Shown: positions 33,577 through 41,727 of the stretch, piece after piece | How the letters are laid out: each line of letters starts with the position of its first letter | How positions within the stretch are numbered: the first letter of the stretch is position 1 | Source: Nocardioides daeguensis | GTDB lineage: Bacteria > Actinomycetota > Actinomycetes > Propionibacteriales > Nocardioidaceae | Assembly (NCBI RefSeq): GCF_019192965.1 | Contig: NZ_JAHTKU010000017.1 | Span: 124,001-188,000, forward strand | Direction of reading: 5' to 3' | Length of the DNA: 64,000 bases | Position numbers and translations under genes: made by a program | Notes under the pieces: generated by a model | Seen by the model: only the letters and a program-made list of their open reading frames with translations | Database searches by the model: none | What the model was told of the DNA's origin: nothing

Positions 33577-34233
33577 GTGAACACGGTCCCCGTCGCGCTC
33601 TGGCGCCTCCTCGTCGCGGCCAGCGCCGCGACCGGGGTGGTCCTCGCCGCGCGGGAGTACGACGTGTGGTGGACCGCGCTCTCCCAGCTCTCCAACCTGG
33701 CCGTGGCGGCCTGCTTCCTCGTCGTGGCCGTCCGTGAGCCCCGCTCCCCCTGGCTGCGCGGCGCGCTGACCACGCTCATGGTGCTGGTCGGCCTGGCCTA
33801 CGTGCCGATGCAGAACGGCAACCTGTGGCACGCCTGGTCGCTGCTCGAGCACGTCGTCACGCCGTCGCTGGTGGTGCTCGACTTCGTGCTCGTCGGCCGC
33901 AACCACCACCACGTGCGCTGGTGGCACCCGCTGTCGTGGCTGGTCCCGCCGACGGCGTACCTGCTCTGGTACGTCGGCGACGACCTGGCTGTCTACGCCG
34001 CCCTCGACGCCGCCCACCCGGCACAGTTCGGCCAGCGGATCGCGGTCCTGCTCGGCCTGCTCCTGGCGACCGGGTTCGCGCTCTACCGGCTCGGCCGGCG
34101 CCGCGACCCGCTGCCGGTGCGGCTCACCGCTGGAGGACGACGAACGAGCGGGTCGTCGGCTGGTAGCCGGGGTAGCGGTCGGAGCCGGTCCACACCAGGG
34201 TCAGCCGGTGCCGTCCGCGCGCCAGCTTCTTGA
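33577..34233 (+). CDS. Pr6Pr-like membrane protein with odd C-terminal tail
   Basis: A 218-residue protein. The first 175 residues hold six hydrophobic helices (LWRLLVAASAATGVVLAA; WTALSQLSNLAVAACFLVV; LLEHVVTPSLVVLDFVLVG; LLGLLLATGFALYRLGRRR), the layout of the Pr6Pr/FAR-17a-like family. The start is a GTG. After LGRRRDPLPVRL the last 40 residues are Gly/Ser/Arg-rich and of low complexity; they are encoded entirely opposite the 3' end of the convergent secreted protein gene (110-bp overlap). A stop would be expected near 34124, so the tail may be read-through after loss of the original stop. Function unknown. Confidence 0.65.
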   Translation: MNTVPVALWRLLVAASAATGVVLAAREYDVWWTALSQLSNLAVAACFLVVAVREPRSPWLRGALTTLMVLVGLAYVPMQNGNLWHAWSLLEHVVTPSLVVLDFVLVGRNHHHVRWWHPLSWLVPPTAYLLWYVGDDLAVYAALDAAHPAQFGQRIAVLLGLLLATGFALYRLGRRRDPLPVRLTAGGRRTSGSSAGSRGSGRSRSTPGSAGAVRAPAS

Positions 34234-35308
34234 GCGTGACCCGTCGCGACGTGCCGGCGACGACCTTGGCGGTGCCGAGCAGCTTCGTGCCCTCGAGGAC
34301 CTGCACGGTGCCACTGAAGCCCCGCGGGGTGCTCACCTTGACGGTGCCGGTGGCCCGCTTGCCCTTCGCGACCCGCGCGGGGAACGTCTCGCGCAGGCTG
34401 ACCTGGGGCCCCGTCGGGCCGCTGGCGTCGCTCTCGGGGAGGACGACGCTCGTCGACGCGACCCGCGAGCCGTTGACGACGCGCAGCTCCTGGGCGCCGT
34501 ACAGGCAGCAGGGGACGGTGAACGCACCCGTCACCGTGCCGGAGGCGTCGAGCGGGAAGGTGCCCATCGGCCGACCGCCGAGCGTGACCGTCGCGGGGAT
34601 CCTCTCCCCGGCCGTCGACGGCGCGGCCTGGAGCAGGTTGTAGGCGGTGAAGGCCAGCTCGCGGCCCGGCACGGGGGTGGGGGTGCTCGTGACGAGGTCG
34701 GTGGGCGCGTCGAGGTCGTAGACGTACTGGGTCATCAGGGCCGGCGCGCTGACGAGCGGGTCGCAGGCACCGCGCACCTCGGCCCACTTCTGGCCGGTCT
34801 CGTCGGCGCCCGCGAAGGCGAAGGTGACCTCGCGGGGCCGCAGCTCCCGGGCGCCTGCCTGAGCCTGGACGGTGGAGGCGTGCGGCGCGAAGTCCAGCGT
34901 GGAGTCGTCGGCGATCGCGGCGTACTCGTCGTCGCCCGCCAGGGGCAGCACGGCCGCGCCGTCGTGGTCGACCAGGGCGATGCCGTACTCGGCCGTGACG
35001 CTGCTGGCGAGGTCGAAGGGCAGGAAGTCGGTCTCGATCGGGCCGAGGTCGTAGTCGACCTCCGCCCACTCGCCGGCCGGCAGCGGGTTCGGCAGGTCGA
35101 GCGAGATCCGCGTGGTCCAGCTCGCGATCTCAGCGGTGGACTTCGTGACGGTGCGGTCCGGGGTCCACTGCGTCACCTCGACCTGGATGTCGCAGTCGGT
35201 GAGCGTGTAGTCGCGGGCGGCGCCCTCGGCGTGGGCCGCCGGGGTGAGCGCGAGGGTGGATCCGGCGAGCGCGGCGCAGAGGAGGCCGGCCCTGATGTGC
35301 TGACGCAT
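34124..35308 (-). CDS. Secreted protein with C-terminal Ig-like domain
   Basis: A 394-residue exported protein. Residues 1-27 are a Sec signal peptide (MRQHIRAGLLCAALAG... ending in PAAHA). The mature part is rich in beta strands with no catalytic motif I recognise; Cys pairs occur at CDIQVEV, GACDP and PCC. Residues 305-394 are a bacterial Ig-like repeat (VAKGKRATGTVKVSTPRG, KLARGRHRLTLVW, TTRSFVVLQR). The ATG is preceded by GGAAGGG. It is the gene after the Lrp regulator on the same strand but is separated by a strong hairpin, so it is probably an independent unit. A cell-surface or adhesive role is inferred. Confidence 0.75.
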   Translation of the reverse strand: MRQHIRAGLLCAALAGSTLALTPAAHAEGAARDYTLTDCDIQVEVTQWTPDRTVTKSTAEIASWTTRISLDLPNPLPAGEWAEVDYDLGPIETDFLPFDLASSVTAEYGIALVDHDGAAVLPLAGDDEYAAIADDSTLDFAPHASTVQAQAGARELRPREVTFAFAGADETGQKWAEVRGACDPLVSAPALMTQYVYDLDAPTDLVTSTPTPVPGRELAFTAYNLLQAAPSTAGERIPATVTLGGRPMGTFPLDASGTVTGAFTVPCCLYGAQELRVVNGSRVASTSVVLPESDASGPTGPQVSLRETFPARVAKGKRATGTVKVSTPRGFSGTVQVLEGTKLLGTAKVVAGTSRRVTLKKLARGRHRLTLVWTGSDRYPGYQPTTRSFVVLQR

Positions 35309-35350
35309 GGTGCATCCCTTCCGTGGTGTCGGTCGGGTTGTGCCGGCGAG

Positions 35351-35374
35351 GGGCCGGATCGGTTCATCCGGCCC
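35351..35374 (-). terminator. Hairpin after the Lrp gene
   Basis: GGGCCGGAT-CGGTTC-ATCCGGCCC has perfect 9-bp arms and a 6-base loop, the strongest stem of its kind seen here; it lies about 24 bp past the Lrp stop. The stem is very GC-rich and there is no T-run. Confidence 0.6.
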
Positions 35375-35397
35375 TCTCGCGGCTCACACCAGGAGGC

Positions 35398-35862
35398 TCA
35401 GCGCACGCCCCACGAGTACGTCTGCTTGCGCAGCTTGAGGTAGAGCAGCGTCTCGGTGCTGGTCACGCCGGGGATGGTGCGGATCCGGCGGGAGATGATC
35501 TCGAGCAGGTGCTCGTCGCTCTCGGCCACGACCTCCGCGAGGAGGTCGAAGGAGCCGGCCGTGATGACGACGTAGTCGACCTCCTCCAGCTCGGCGAGGG
35601 CGTCGGCGACCGGCTCGAGCTCGCCGGTGGCACGGATCCCGATCATCGCCTGGCGAGCGAAGCCGATCTCGGTCGGGTCGGTGACCGCGACGACCTGCAT
35701 CACCCCGCTGTCGACCAGGCGCTGGACCCGCTGGCGGACCGCCGCCTCGGAGAGGCCCACCGCCTTGCCGATGGCGGCGTACGAGCGCCGGCCGTCCTCC
35801 TGGAGCTCGGCGATGATCGCCTTCGAGACCTCGTCGAGCGGCATCGGCTTGGGCTTGGACAC
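35398..35862 (-). CDS. Lrp/AsnC-family transcriptional regulator
   Basis: A 154-residue regulator. An N-terminal helix-turn-helix (DEVSKAIIAELQEDGRRSYA, then IGKAVGLSEAAVRQRVQRL) is followed by the RAM/AsnC ligand-binding domain (VVAVTDPTEIGFARQAMIGI; VITAGSFDLLAEVV). The GTG at 35862 is chosen for GAGG upstream; an ATG at 35844 would remove six residues and lacks a ribosome binding site. It is divergent from the potDABC operon. The 144 bp between them carry two ACGGA-N-TCCGT-like sites 31 bp apart, so it is the likely controller of polyamine uptake and, through similar sites at 41.67 kb, of the aminotransferase and dehydrogenase genes. Confidence 0.88.
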   Translation of the reverse strand: MSKPKPMPLDEVSKAIIAELQEDGRRSYAAIGKAVGLSEAAVRQRVQRLVDSGVMQVVAVTDPTEIGFARQAMIGIRATGELEPVADALAELEEVDYVVITAGSFDLLAEVVAESDEHLLEIISRRIRTIPGVTSTETLLYLKLRKQTYSWGVR

Positions 35863-35907
35863 CCCCCGATCCTCACAGGCCACGGCCCCGCGATGCAACA
35901 GTGAAGT

Positions 35908-35949
35908 ACGGATTCCGTTGCAATCACGTGAACTGGCTACGGAATCCCT
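35908..35949. promoter_or_regulatory. Two Lrp-type operator sites
   Basis: ACGGATTCCGT (35908-35918) is a perfect 11-bp palindrome around one central base. ACGGAATCCCT (35939-35949) is a degenerate copy. Their centres are 31 bp apart, three helical turns, as expected for an Lrp-family oligomer on one DNA face. Confidence 0.6.
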
Positions 35950-36006
35950 TGTCATGTGACGCGGGTCATGCCACGATCGGCACGTGTTCTGGGGAGGTGG
36001 CAACCG

Positions 36007-37173
36007 TTGGTCAATGCCCGTATGAGTCGCAGGACGGCGCTGCGTGGGGGTGCCGGACTCCTGCTCGGCGGCGCCAGCCTCGGCGTGCTCCCGCTGTTCG
36101 GGACGCCGGATCGCAAGCAGGATCCGGCCGAGTGCCGGGTGCAGGACGTGTCCGCCTCCGACCGTCGGCTGGTCGTGTCGAACTGGCCCGGCTACATCGA
36201 CGAGGACGACGGCGACTACGTCTCGACGCTCACCGAGTTCGAGAAGCGCACCGGCATCAAGGTCAGCTACACCGCCGACGTCAACGACAACCTCGAGTTC
36301 TTCGCGAAGGTCGTCAACCAGCTCGGCTCGTGCCAGTCCTCCAAGCGCGACATGTTCATGCTCACCGACTGGATGGCCGCCCGGATGATCCAGGTCGGCT
36401 GGATCCAGCCGCTGGACAAGGCGAAGATCCCCAACGTCGACGCCAACCTGATCGACTCGCTCCGGGGCGTCGGCTGGGACCCGGACCGCACCTACTCCGC
36501 CCCGTGGCAGAGCGGCCTGACCGGCATCGCCTACAACAAGTCGAAGGTCAAGGAGGTGCGCTCCTTCGAGGAGCTGCTCACCCGCTCCGACCTGCGCGGC
36601 CGGATCTCGCTGCTCACCGAGATGCGCGACACCATGGGCCTGATCATGCTCAGCCAGGGCAAGGACCCCGCGAACTTCACCCAGGGCGACTGGGACAACG
36701 CGATCGAGCGGCTGCGCAAGGCCCGCAACGACGGCCAGGTCCGGGCCTTCACCGGCAACGACTACATCCAGGACCTCTCCGCCGGCAACATCTTGGCCTG
36801 CGAGGCGTGGTCGGGCGACGTGGCCGCGGCCGAGGACGAGAACCTCGTGTTCGTCTCGCCCGAGGAGGGCCAGATGATCTGGTCCGACAACATGCTCGTG
36901 CCCAACCTCGCCACCCACCAGGGCAACGCCGAGGAGTGGATCAACTACTACTACGAGCCCGAGGTGGCCGCGAAGCTCGCGGCGTACGTCTGGTACATCT
37001 GCCCGGTCAAGGGCGCCCAGGAGGCGATGGAGAAGGTCGACCCGAGCCTCGTCGAGAACCAGCTGATCTTCCCGTCCGCCGAGTCCCTGAAGACGATGCA
37101 CTCGTTCATGGCCCTCGAGGAGTTCCAGATCCGTGCCTACGAAGGAGATTTCGCCGATGTCATTGGCGGCTGA
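36007..37173 (+). CDS. potD: Polyamine ABC transporter substrate-binding protein
   Basis: Extracellular solute-binding protein of about 388 residues for spermidine/putrescine. A twin-arginine signal (SRRTALRGGAGLLLGGASLG) is visible near the start, so export is by Tat. The mature part has the PotD/PotF features: LVVSNWPGYIDED, then FEKRTGIKVSYTADVNDN and the hinge APWQSGLTGIAYNKS. Start choice: the TTG at 36007 has GGGGAGG nine bases upstream; the ATG at 36022 (MSRRTAL) is a little far from it, and ATGs at 35956 and 35968 precede the SD. It is the first gene of the operon and overlaps potA by 17 bp. There is no lipobox Cys at the expected cleavage site. Confidence 0.85.
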   Translation: MVNARMSRRTALRGGAGLLLGGASLGVLPLFGTPDRKQDPAECRVQDVSASDRRLVVSNWPGYIDEDDGDYVSTLTEFEKRTGIKVSYTADVNDNLEFFAKVVNQLGSCQSSKRDMFMLTDWMAARMIQVGWIQPLDKAKIPNVDANLIDSLRGVGWDPDRTYSAPWQSGLTGIAYNKSKVKEVRSFEELLTRSDLRGRISLLTEMRDTMGLIMLSQGKDPANFTQGDWDNAIERLRKARNDGQVRAFTGNDYIQDLSAGNILACEAWSGDVAAAEDENLVFVSPEEGQMIWSDNMLVPNLATHQGNAEEWINYYYEPEVAAKLAAYVWYICPVKGAQEAMEKVDPSLVENQLIFPSAESLKTMHSFMALEEFQIRAYEGDFADVIGG

Positions 37174-38299
37174 CCGCGCATCCGAGGCCCGGAGTCTCCG
37201 GCTCACCGCGCTCACCAAGGAGTTCACGACCTTCACCGCCGTGCGCTCCCTCGACCTCGAAGTGCCCGCCGGCAGCTTCTTCGCCCTGCTCGGCCCCTCC
37301 GGCTGCGGCAAGACGACGACCCTGCGGATGGTCGCCGGGCTGGAGGTGCCGACCTCGGGCACCATCCACCTCGGCGACGACGAGATCACCTACGAGAAGC
37401 CGTACCGGCGACCGGTCAACACGGTCTTCCAGAACTACGCGCTCTTCCCGCACCTCGACATCCACGAGAACGTCGCCTTCGGCCTGCGCCGCCGCAAGGT
37501 CAAGGACGTCGACCAGCAGGTCAAGGAGATGCTCGCGCTGGTCGAGCTCGAGTCGCAGGCGAGCAAGAAGCCGCCGCAGATGTCGGGCGGCCAGCAGCAG
37601 CGCGTCGCCCTCGCCCGGGCACTGATCAACCGGCCCGAGGTGCTGCTGCTCGACGAGCCGCTCGGCGCCCTCGACCTCAAGCTGCGCCGCTCGATGCAGA
37701 TCGAGCTGAAGCGGATCCAGACCGAGGTCGGCCTCACCTTCGTGCACGTCACGCACGACCAGGAGGAGGCGATGACGATGGCCGACACGATCGCGGTCAT
37801 GAACGGGGGCGTCATCGAGCAGATGGGCTCCCCCGCCGAGCTCTACGAGAACCCGCGCACCACCTTCGTCGCCAACTTCCTCGGCCAGTCCAACCTGATC
37901 GCCGGCTCCGTCGCCGCTGTGGACGCCGACGTCGTCCGGGTCGACATGCACGGCACCCAGGTCTCCATCCCGATCGACCGCTCCCACACCCGCAGCGGCG
38001 ACGGCTGGGTCGGCATCCGGCCCGAGAAGGTGCTCATCGCCCCCGCGGGCGAGCCGATCGACGCCCCCGGCAACCACATGACCGGCGGCATCATCACCGA
38101 CGTCAGCTTCGTCGGCGTCAGCACGCAGTACCTGGTGATGATGCCCTGGGGCCAGGAGCTGATGTCCTTCGAGCAGAACACCGGGCGGCGCGCCGTACTG
38201 GACAAGGGAACCAAGGTCGACGTGTCGTGGCGACCCGAGTTCGCGTTCCTGCTGCCCTCGAGCCAGGACGTCAACGCCGGCGTCCACGAGGAGGTCTAG
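37157..38299 (+). CDS. potA: Polyamine ABC transporter ATP-binding protein
   Basis: ATPase of the uptake complex, about 380 residues. Walker A GPSGCGKTTT (near residue 45), Q-loop VFQNYALFPH, signature SGGQQQRVALARAL, Walker B LLLDEPLGALD and the H-loop THDQEEAM are intact. A C-terminal TOBE domain (after about residue 240: VNFLGQSN... GIRPEKV) is normal for this subfamily. The ATG at 37157 has GAAGGAG at good spacing and lies within the 3' end of potD. The next gene, potB, starts 4 bases after its stop. Confidence 0.92.
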   Translation: MSLAADRASEARSLRLTALTKEFTTFTAVRSLDLEVPAGSFFALLGPSGCGKTTTLRMVAGLEVPTSGTIHLGDDEITYEKPYRRPVNTVFQNYALFPHLDIHENVAFGLRRRKVKDVDQQVKEMLALVELESQASKKPPQMSGGQQQRVALARALINRPEVLLLDEPLGALDLKLRRSMQIELKRIQTEVGLTFVHVTHDQEEAMTMADTIAVMNGGVIEQMGSPAELYENPRTTFVANFLGQSNLIAGSVAAVDADVVRVDMHGTQVSIPIDRSHTRSGDGWVGIRPEKVLIAPAGEPIDAPGNHMTGGIITDVSFVGVSTQYLVMMPWGQELMSFEQNTGRRAVLDKGTKVDVSWRPEFAFLLPSSQDVNAGVHEEV

Positions 38300-38303
38300 G
38301 GCG

Positions 38304-39152
38304 ATGCGCCGGGGACGCTTCACCGGCTACTGGCTGATGGCGCCGGCCGCCCTGTGGCTCGCGCTCTTCTTCGTCATCCCGTTCTACTCGCTGCTCGCGA
38401 CCAGCCTGTTCGATCCGGAGGGCTCGGTCCTCACCGGCTACGACGTCGACTACCGCTTCGCGAACTTCGTCGACGCCCTCGACCAGTTCTGGGAGCCGCT
38501 GTTCCGCTCGCTGTGGTACGCCGCCGTGGCGACCGCGATCTGCCTGGTGCTCGGCTACGTGCTGGCCTACGCGATCGCGTTCAAGGGCGGCCGGTGGCGC
38601 AACTTCCTGCTGGTGCTGGTCATCGCGCCGTTCTTCACCAGCTTCCTGGTGCGCACCCTGTCCTGGAAGCTGATCCTGGCTGACGACGGGTTCGTCGTGG
38701 ACACGCTGCAGTTCCTGCACCTGCTCGGCGAGGACGGCCGGCTGCTCGCGACGCCCGTGGCGGTGATCGCGGGCCTGGTCTACAACTTCCTGCCGTTCAT
38801 GGTGCTGCCGCTCTACGCCAGCCTCGAGAAGATCGACACCCGACTGGTCGAGGCGGCCAGCGACCTCTACGCCTCCCCCACGCGCGGCTTCCTCAAGGTG
38901 ACCCTGCCGCTGTCCAAGCCGGGCGTCGTGGCGGGCACGCTGCTCACCTTCATCCCGGCGGCCGGTGACTACATCAACGCCTCGCTGCTCGGCAGCCCCA
39001 ACCAGCGCATGGTCGGCAACGTCATCCAGAACCTGTTCACCAGCACCGGCGACTACGCGACCGCGGGCGCCCTGTCGGTGATCCTGATGGCCATCATCGT
39101 CGCGATGGTCATGGTCTACATCCGCACCGCCGGGACGGAGGAGCTCGTATGA
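38304..39152 (+). CDS. potB: Polyamine ABC transporter permease
   Basis: A 282-residue inner-membrane permease with six hydrophobic helices; the first begins GYWLMAPAALWLALFFVIPFYS. The ABC coupling motif EAASDLYASPTRGFLKVTLP (EAA loop) lies near residue 190. It pairs with potC and sits downstream of potA. The last codon overlaps the potC start (ATGA). The N-terminus is short, as in other PotB proteins. Confidence 0.92.
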   Translation: MRRGRFTGYWLMAPAALWLALFFVIPFYSLLATSLFDPEGSVLTGYDVDYRFANFVDALDQFWEPLFRSLWYAAVATAICLVLGYVLAYAIAFKGGRWRNFLLVLVIAPFFTSFLVRTLSWKLILADDGFVVDTLQFLHLLGEDGRLLATPVAVIAGLVYNFLPFMVLPLYASLEKIDTRLVEAASDLYASPTRGFLKVTLPLSKPGVVAGTLLTFIPAAGDYINASLLGSPNQRMVGNVIQNLFTSTGDYATAGALSVILMAIIVAMVMVYIRTAGTEELV

Positions 39153-39964
39153 CGGGCCTGCAGCGAGCCGGACGCTGGATCGGCGACCACCTGGTGATGG
39201 CCGCCGGACTGCTCGTCCTGGTCTACATGTTCGTGCCGATCGCCGTCGTGATGCTGATGAGCTTCAACGACAACAGCAAGTCCCGCAACGTCTACGCGTT
39301 CCGCGACTTCACCTGGAGCAACTGGGCCCACCCGTGTCGCCCCGACGGCATGTGCGACGCCGTGGTCCGCAGCATCGAGATCGGCCTGCTCGCCACCCTC
39401 GTGGCCACGCTGCTCGGCACCCTGGCCGCCTTCGCCCTGGTCCGTCACGACTTCGTCGGCCGCTCGGTCGCCAACACGGTGATCTTCTTGCCGATGGCCT
39501 CCCCCGAGATCGTAATGGGCTCCTCGCTGCTCGCGCTCTTTGTCGCGGGTGGCTTCGGCGGCCAGCTCGGCTTCGTGACGATCTTCATCGCCCACGTGAT
39601 GTTCTGCCTGTCCTTCGTGATCGTCACCGTGAAGGCACGTCTGTCCGGGCTCGACGGGAACCTCGAGCAGGCCGCGATGGACCTCTACGCCAGCGAGTGG
39701 ACGACGTTCTGGCGGGTCACCTTCCCGCTCGTCTTCCCCGGCATCGCGGCCGCCGCCCTGCTGAGCTTCTCGCTGTCCTTCGACGACTTCATCATCACGA
39801 ACCTCAACGCCGGCCAGACCGTCACCTTCCCGATGTTCGTGTGGGGCGTCGCGCAGCGTGGCATCCCGATGCAGGTCAACGTCGTCGGAACCGTCATGTT
39901 CCTGATCTCGCTGTTCCTGGTGCTCACCAACATGCTCGTCACCCGCAAGAAGGCTGCCGTCTGA
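39149..39964 (+). CDS. potC: Polyamine ABC transporter permease
   Basis: A 271-residue permease with six helices and the EAA-type coupling loop EQAAMDLYASEWTTFWRVTF near residue 170, followed by the PotC-type end SFDDFIITNLNAG. It completes the potDABC set. Its stop is immediately followed by the inverted 21-bp repeat arrays that separate it from the convergent aminotransferase gene. Function follows from the complete operon; spermidine versus putrescine preference cannot be read. Confidence 0.92.
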   Translation: MTGLQRAGRWIGDHLVMAAGLLVLVYMFVPIAVVMLMSFNDNSKSRNVYAFRDFTWSNWAHPCRPDGMCDAVVRSIEIGLLATLVATLLGTLAAFALVRHDFVGRSVANTVIFLPMASPEIVMGSSLLALFVAGGFGGQLGFVTIFIAHVMFCLSFVIVTVKARLSGLDGNLEQAAMDLYASEWTTFWRVTFPLVFPGIAAAALLSFSLSFDDFIITNLNAGQTVTFPMFVWGVAQRGIPMQVNVVGTVMFLISLFLVLTNMLVTRKKAAV

Positions 39965-39965
39965 C

Positions 39966-40028
39966 GTTGAGTCGTCACTTTCTCCGGTTGAGTCGTCACT
40001 TTCTCCAGTCGAGTCGTCACCTCCTCAT
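39966..40028 (+). repeat. Left array of a 21-bp repeat
   Basis: Three head-to-tail units at 39966-39986, 39987-40007 and 40008-40028. The unit core is GTTGAGTCGTCAC followed by TTTCTCCG; the third copy is degenerate (GTCGAGTCGTCACCTCCTC). It begins right after the potC stop and mirrors the right array. Confidence 0.8.
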
Positions 40029-40069
40029 CGCCGACGACGAGCTCTGAATCGAGGATCCGGCGAGTCAGC

Positions 40070-40132
40070 CGGAGTTCGTGACGACTCAACCGGAGTTCGT
40101 GACGAGTCAACCGAAGTTCGTGACGACTCAAC
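40070..40132 (-). repeat. Right array of the 21-bp repeat, opposite orientation
   Basis: Three units at 40070-40090, 40091-40111 and 40112-40132, each the reverse complement of GTTGAGTCGTCAC plus GAACTCCG (second copy with one change in the core). A partial unit precedes at 40061-40069. Left and right units agree at 18 of 21 positions, and the 13-base core is identical. The two arrays could pair into a long stem between the convergent potC and aminotransferase genes. Confidence 0.8.
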
Positions 40133-40208
40133 GACGAAGCGGCGGCCCGGACTCATCGTCCCGACCGCCGCTTCGTCGGTGGCAGTGCTGCTGTGCGTCC
40201 CCGGGTGG

Positions 40209-41654
40209 CTACAGCAGGTCGGCCGCCTCGGTGAGGACCGCGCGGAGCTTCTGCTCGATCTCGTCGAAGTGCTCCTGGCCGCAGATGAGCGGGGGCGAGA
40301 GCTGGATGACCGGGTCGCCGCGGTCGTCGGCGCGGCAGTAGAGCCCGGCGTCGTAGAGGGCCTTGGAGAGGAAGCCGCGCAGCAGGCGCTCCGACTCGTC
40401 CTCGTCGAAGGTCTCCTTGGTGGCCTTGTCCTTGACCAGCTCGATGCCGTAGAAGAAGCCGTCGCCGCGGACGTCGCCGACGATCGGCAGGTCGAGCAGC
40501 TTCTCCAGGGTGGCGCGGAAGGCGCCCTCGCGGTCCCGGACGCCCTCGTTGATCTTCTCGTCCTCGAAGATCTCCAGGTTCTTCAGCGCGACCGCGGTGG
40601 AGACCGGGTGGCCGCCGAAGGTGTAGCCGTGCAGGAAGGTCTCGGTGCCGTGGGCGAACGGCTCGTAGATCCGGTCGCTGGCGATCATCGCGCCGAGCGG
40701 CGAGTAGCCGGAGGTCAGCCCCTTGGCGGAGGTGATGATGTCGGGCTGGTAGCCGTAGCGCTCGGCACCGAACATGTGGCCCAGCCGGCCGTAGGCGCAG
40801 ATCACCTCGTCGGAGACCAGCAGGACGTCGTACTGGTCGCAGATCTCGCGCACCCGCTGGAAGTAGCCCGGGGGCGGCGGGAAGCAGCCGCCGGCGTTCT
40901 GGACCGGCTCGAGGAACACCGCGGCGACCGTCTCGGCGCCCTCGTTCTCGATGGCGACGGCGATCTGGTCGGCGGCCCAGCGCCCGAAGGCCTCCGGGTC
41001 GGAGCCGTCGAGGAAGCCGCCGGTGATCTCCGAGGCGCGGTAGGCGTTGGTGTTGGGCACCCGGAAGGTCGACGGGACCAGCGGCTCGAACGGGGCCTTG
41101 AGGCCCGGCAGGCCGGTGATCGACAGGGCGCCCTGGGTGGTGCCGTGATAGGCGATGGCGCGGCTGATCACCTTGTGCTTCATCGGCTTGCCGACGAGCT
41201 TGAAGTAGTTCTTGGCGAGCTTCCAGGCCGACTCGACGGCCTCGCCGCCGCCGGAGGTGAAGAACACCCGGTTGAGGTCGCCCGGCGCGTAGCTCGCGAT
41301 CTTCGCGGCGAGCTCGATCGCGGTCGGGTGGGCGTAGGACCACAGCGGGAAGAAGGCGAGCTCGGAGGCCTGCTTGGCCGCCACCTCGGCGAGGTCGGTG
41401 CGCCCGTGGCCGAGCTGGCTCACGAACAGCCCGCCGAGGGCGTCGAGGTACTTGCGGCCCTGGGCGTCCCACACGTAGGCGCCGTCACCGCGGACGATGA
41501 TCGGCACGTCGGCCGTGTCGTAGGAGGACATGCGGGTGAAGTGCATCCACAGGTGATCCCGCGCGGACTTCTGGAGGGCGTCGTGCGCCGTTACGTCTAC
41601 CACTCGACCATCTTGACTCTCACCATCGAAAACGGCAAGTGAATCCGTGGCCAT
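40209..41654 (-). CDS. Class III aminotransferase, probable putrescine/polyamine aminotransferase
   Basis: A PLP enzyme of 481 residues from fold type I, class III (omega-amino group). The PLP lysine is K311 in TSAKGLTSGYSPLGAM; the cofactor Asp is in SDEVICAYGRLGHMFG, and NRVFFTSGGGEAVESAWKLA starts the PLP-phosphate region. Context suggests it turns putrescine into 4-aminobutyraldehyde with pyruvate or 2-oxoglutarate as acceptor, feeding the divergent dehydrogenase. The ATG at 41654 has no ribosome binding site; a longer frame would run through the shared control region. It converges on potC, with the mirrored repeat arrays in between. Confidence 0.88.
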   Translation of the reverse strand: MATDSLAVFDGESQDGRVVDVTAHDALQKSARDHLWMHFTRMSSYDTADVPIIVRGDGAYVWDAQGRKYLDALGGLFVSQLGHGRTDLAEVAAKQASELAFFPLWSYAHPTAIELAAKIASYAPGDLNRVFFTSGGGEAVESAWKLAKNYFKLVGKPMKHKVISRAIAYHGTTQGALSITGLPGLKAPFEPLVPSTFRVPNTNAYRASEITGGFLDGSDPEAFGRWAADQIAVAIENEGAETVAAVFLEPVQNAGGCFPPPPGYFQRVREICDQYDVLLVSDEVICAYGRLGHMFGAERYGYQPDIITSAKGLTSGYSPLGAMIASDRIYEPFAHGTETFLHGYTFGGHPVSTAVALKNLEIFEDEKINEGVRDREGAFRATLEKLLDLPIVGDVRGDGFFYGIELVKDKATKETFDEDESERLLRGFLSKALYDAGLYCRADDRGDPVIQLSPPLICGQEHFDEIEQKLRAVLTEAADLL

Positions 41655-41668
41655 TTGGTTCGTTCGCA

Positions 41669-41704
41669 ACGGATTTCGTAGGCACGAGGCTTCCGTACGA
41701 CGGA
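41669..41704. promoter_or_regulatory. Lrp-type operator sites between aminotransferase and dehydrogenase
   Basis: ACGGATTTCGT (41669-41679) matches the palindromic site before potD at 9 of 11 positions, and TCCGT-ACG-ACGGA (41692-41704) is a second inverted arrangement of the same half-sites. GCAACGGAWTYCGTA is shared with the complement of the potD-side site. Both divergent genes would be under the same regulator. Confidence 0.55.
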
Positions 41705-41713
41705 GATGCTGGC

Positions 41714-41719
41714 TACGCT
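41714..41719 (+). promoter_or_regulatory. -10 element of a probably leaderless dehydrogenase transcript
   Basis: TACGCT ends 8 bases before the ATG at 41728, and there is no ribosome binding site. Position relative to the ACGGA sites (just upstream) suits repression or activation by the Lrp regulator. Confidence 0.5.
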
Positions 41720-41727
41720 CGCGCCTC

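Noticed and set aside
39685..40131. Frame through the repeat arrays (repeated TRHELRLS)
   Set aside because: The peptide repeat comes from the 21-bp DNA unit; there is no start signal and it runs antisense into potC. Kept as a repeat only.
39966..40132. CRISPR array
   Set aside because: Units are adjacent without unique spacers and the two halves are in opposite orientation; no cas genes nearby.
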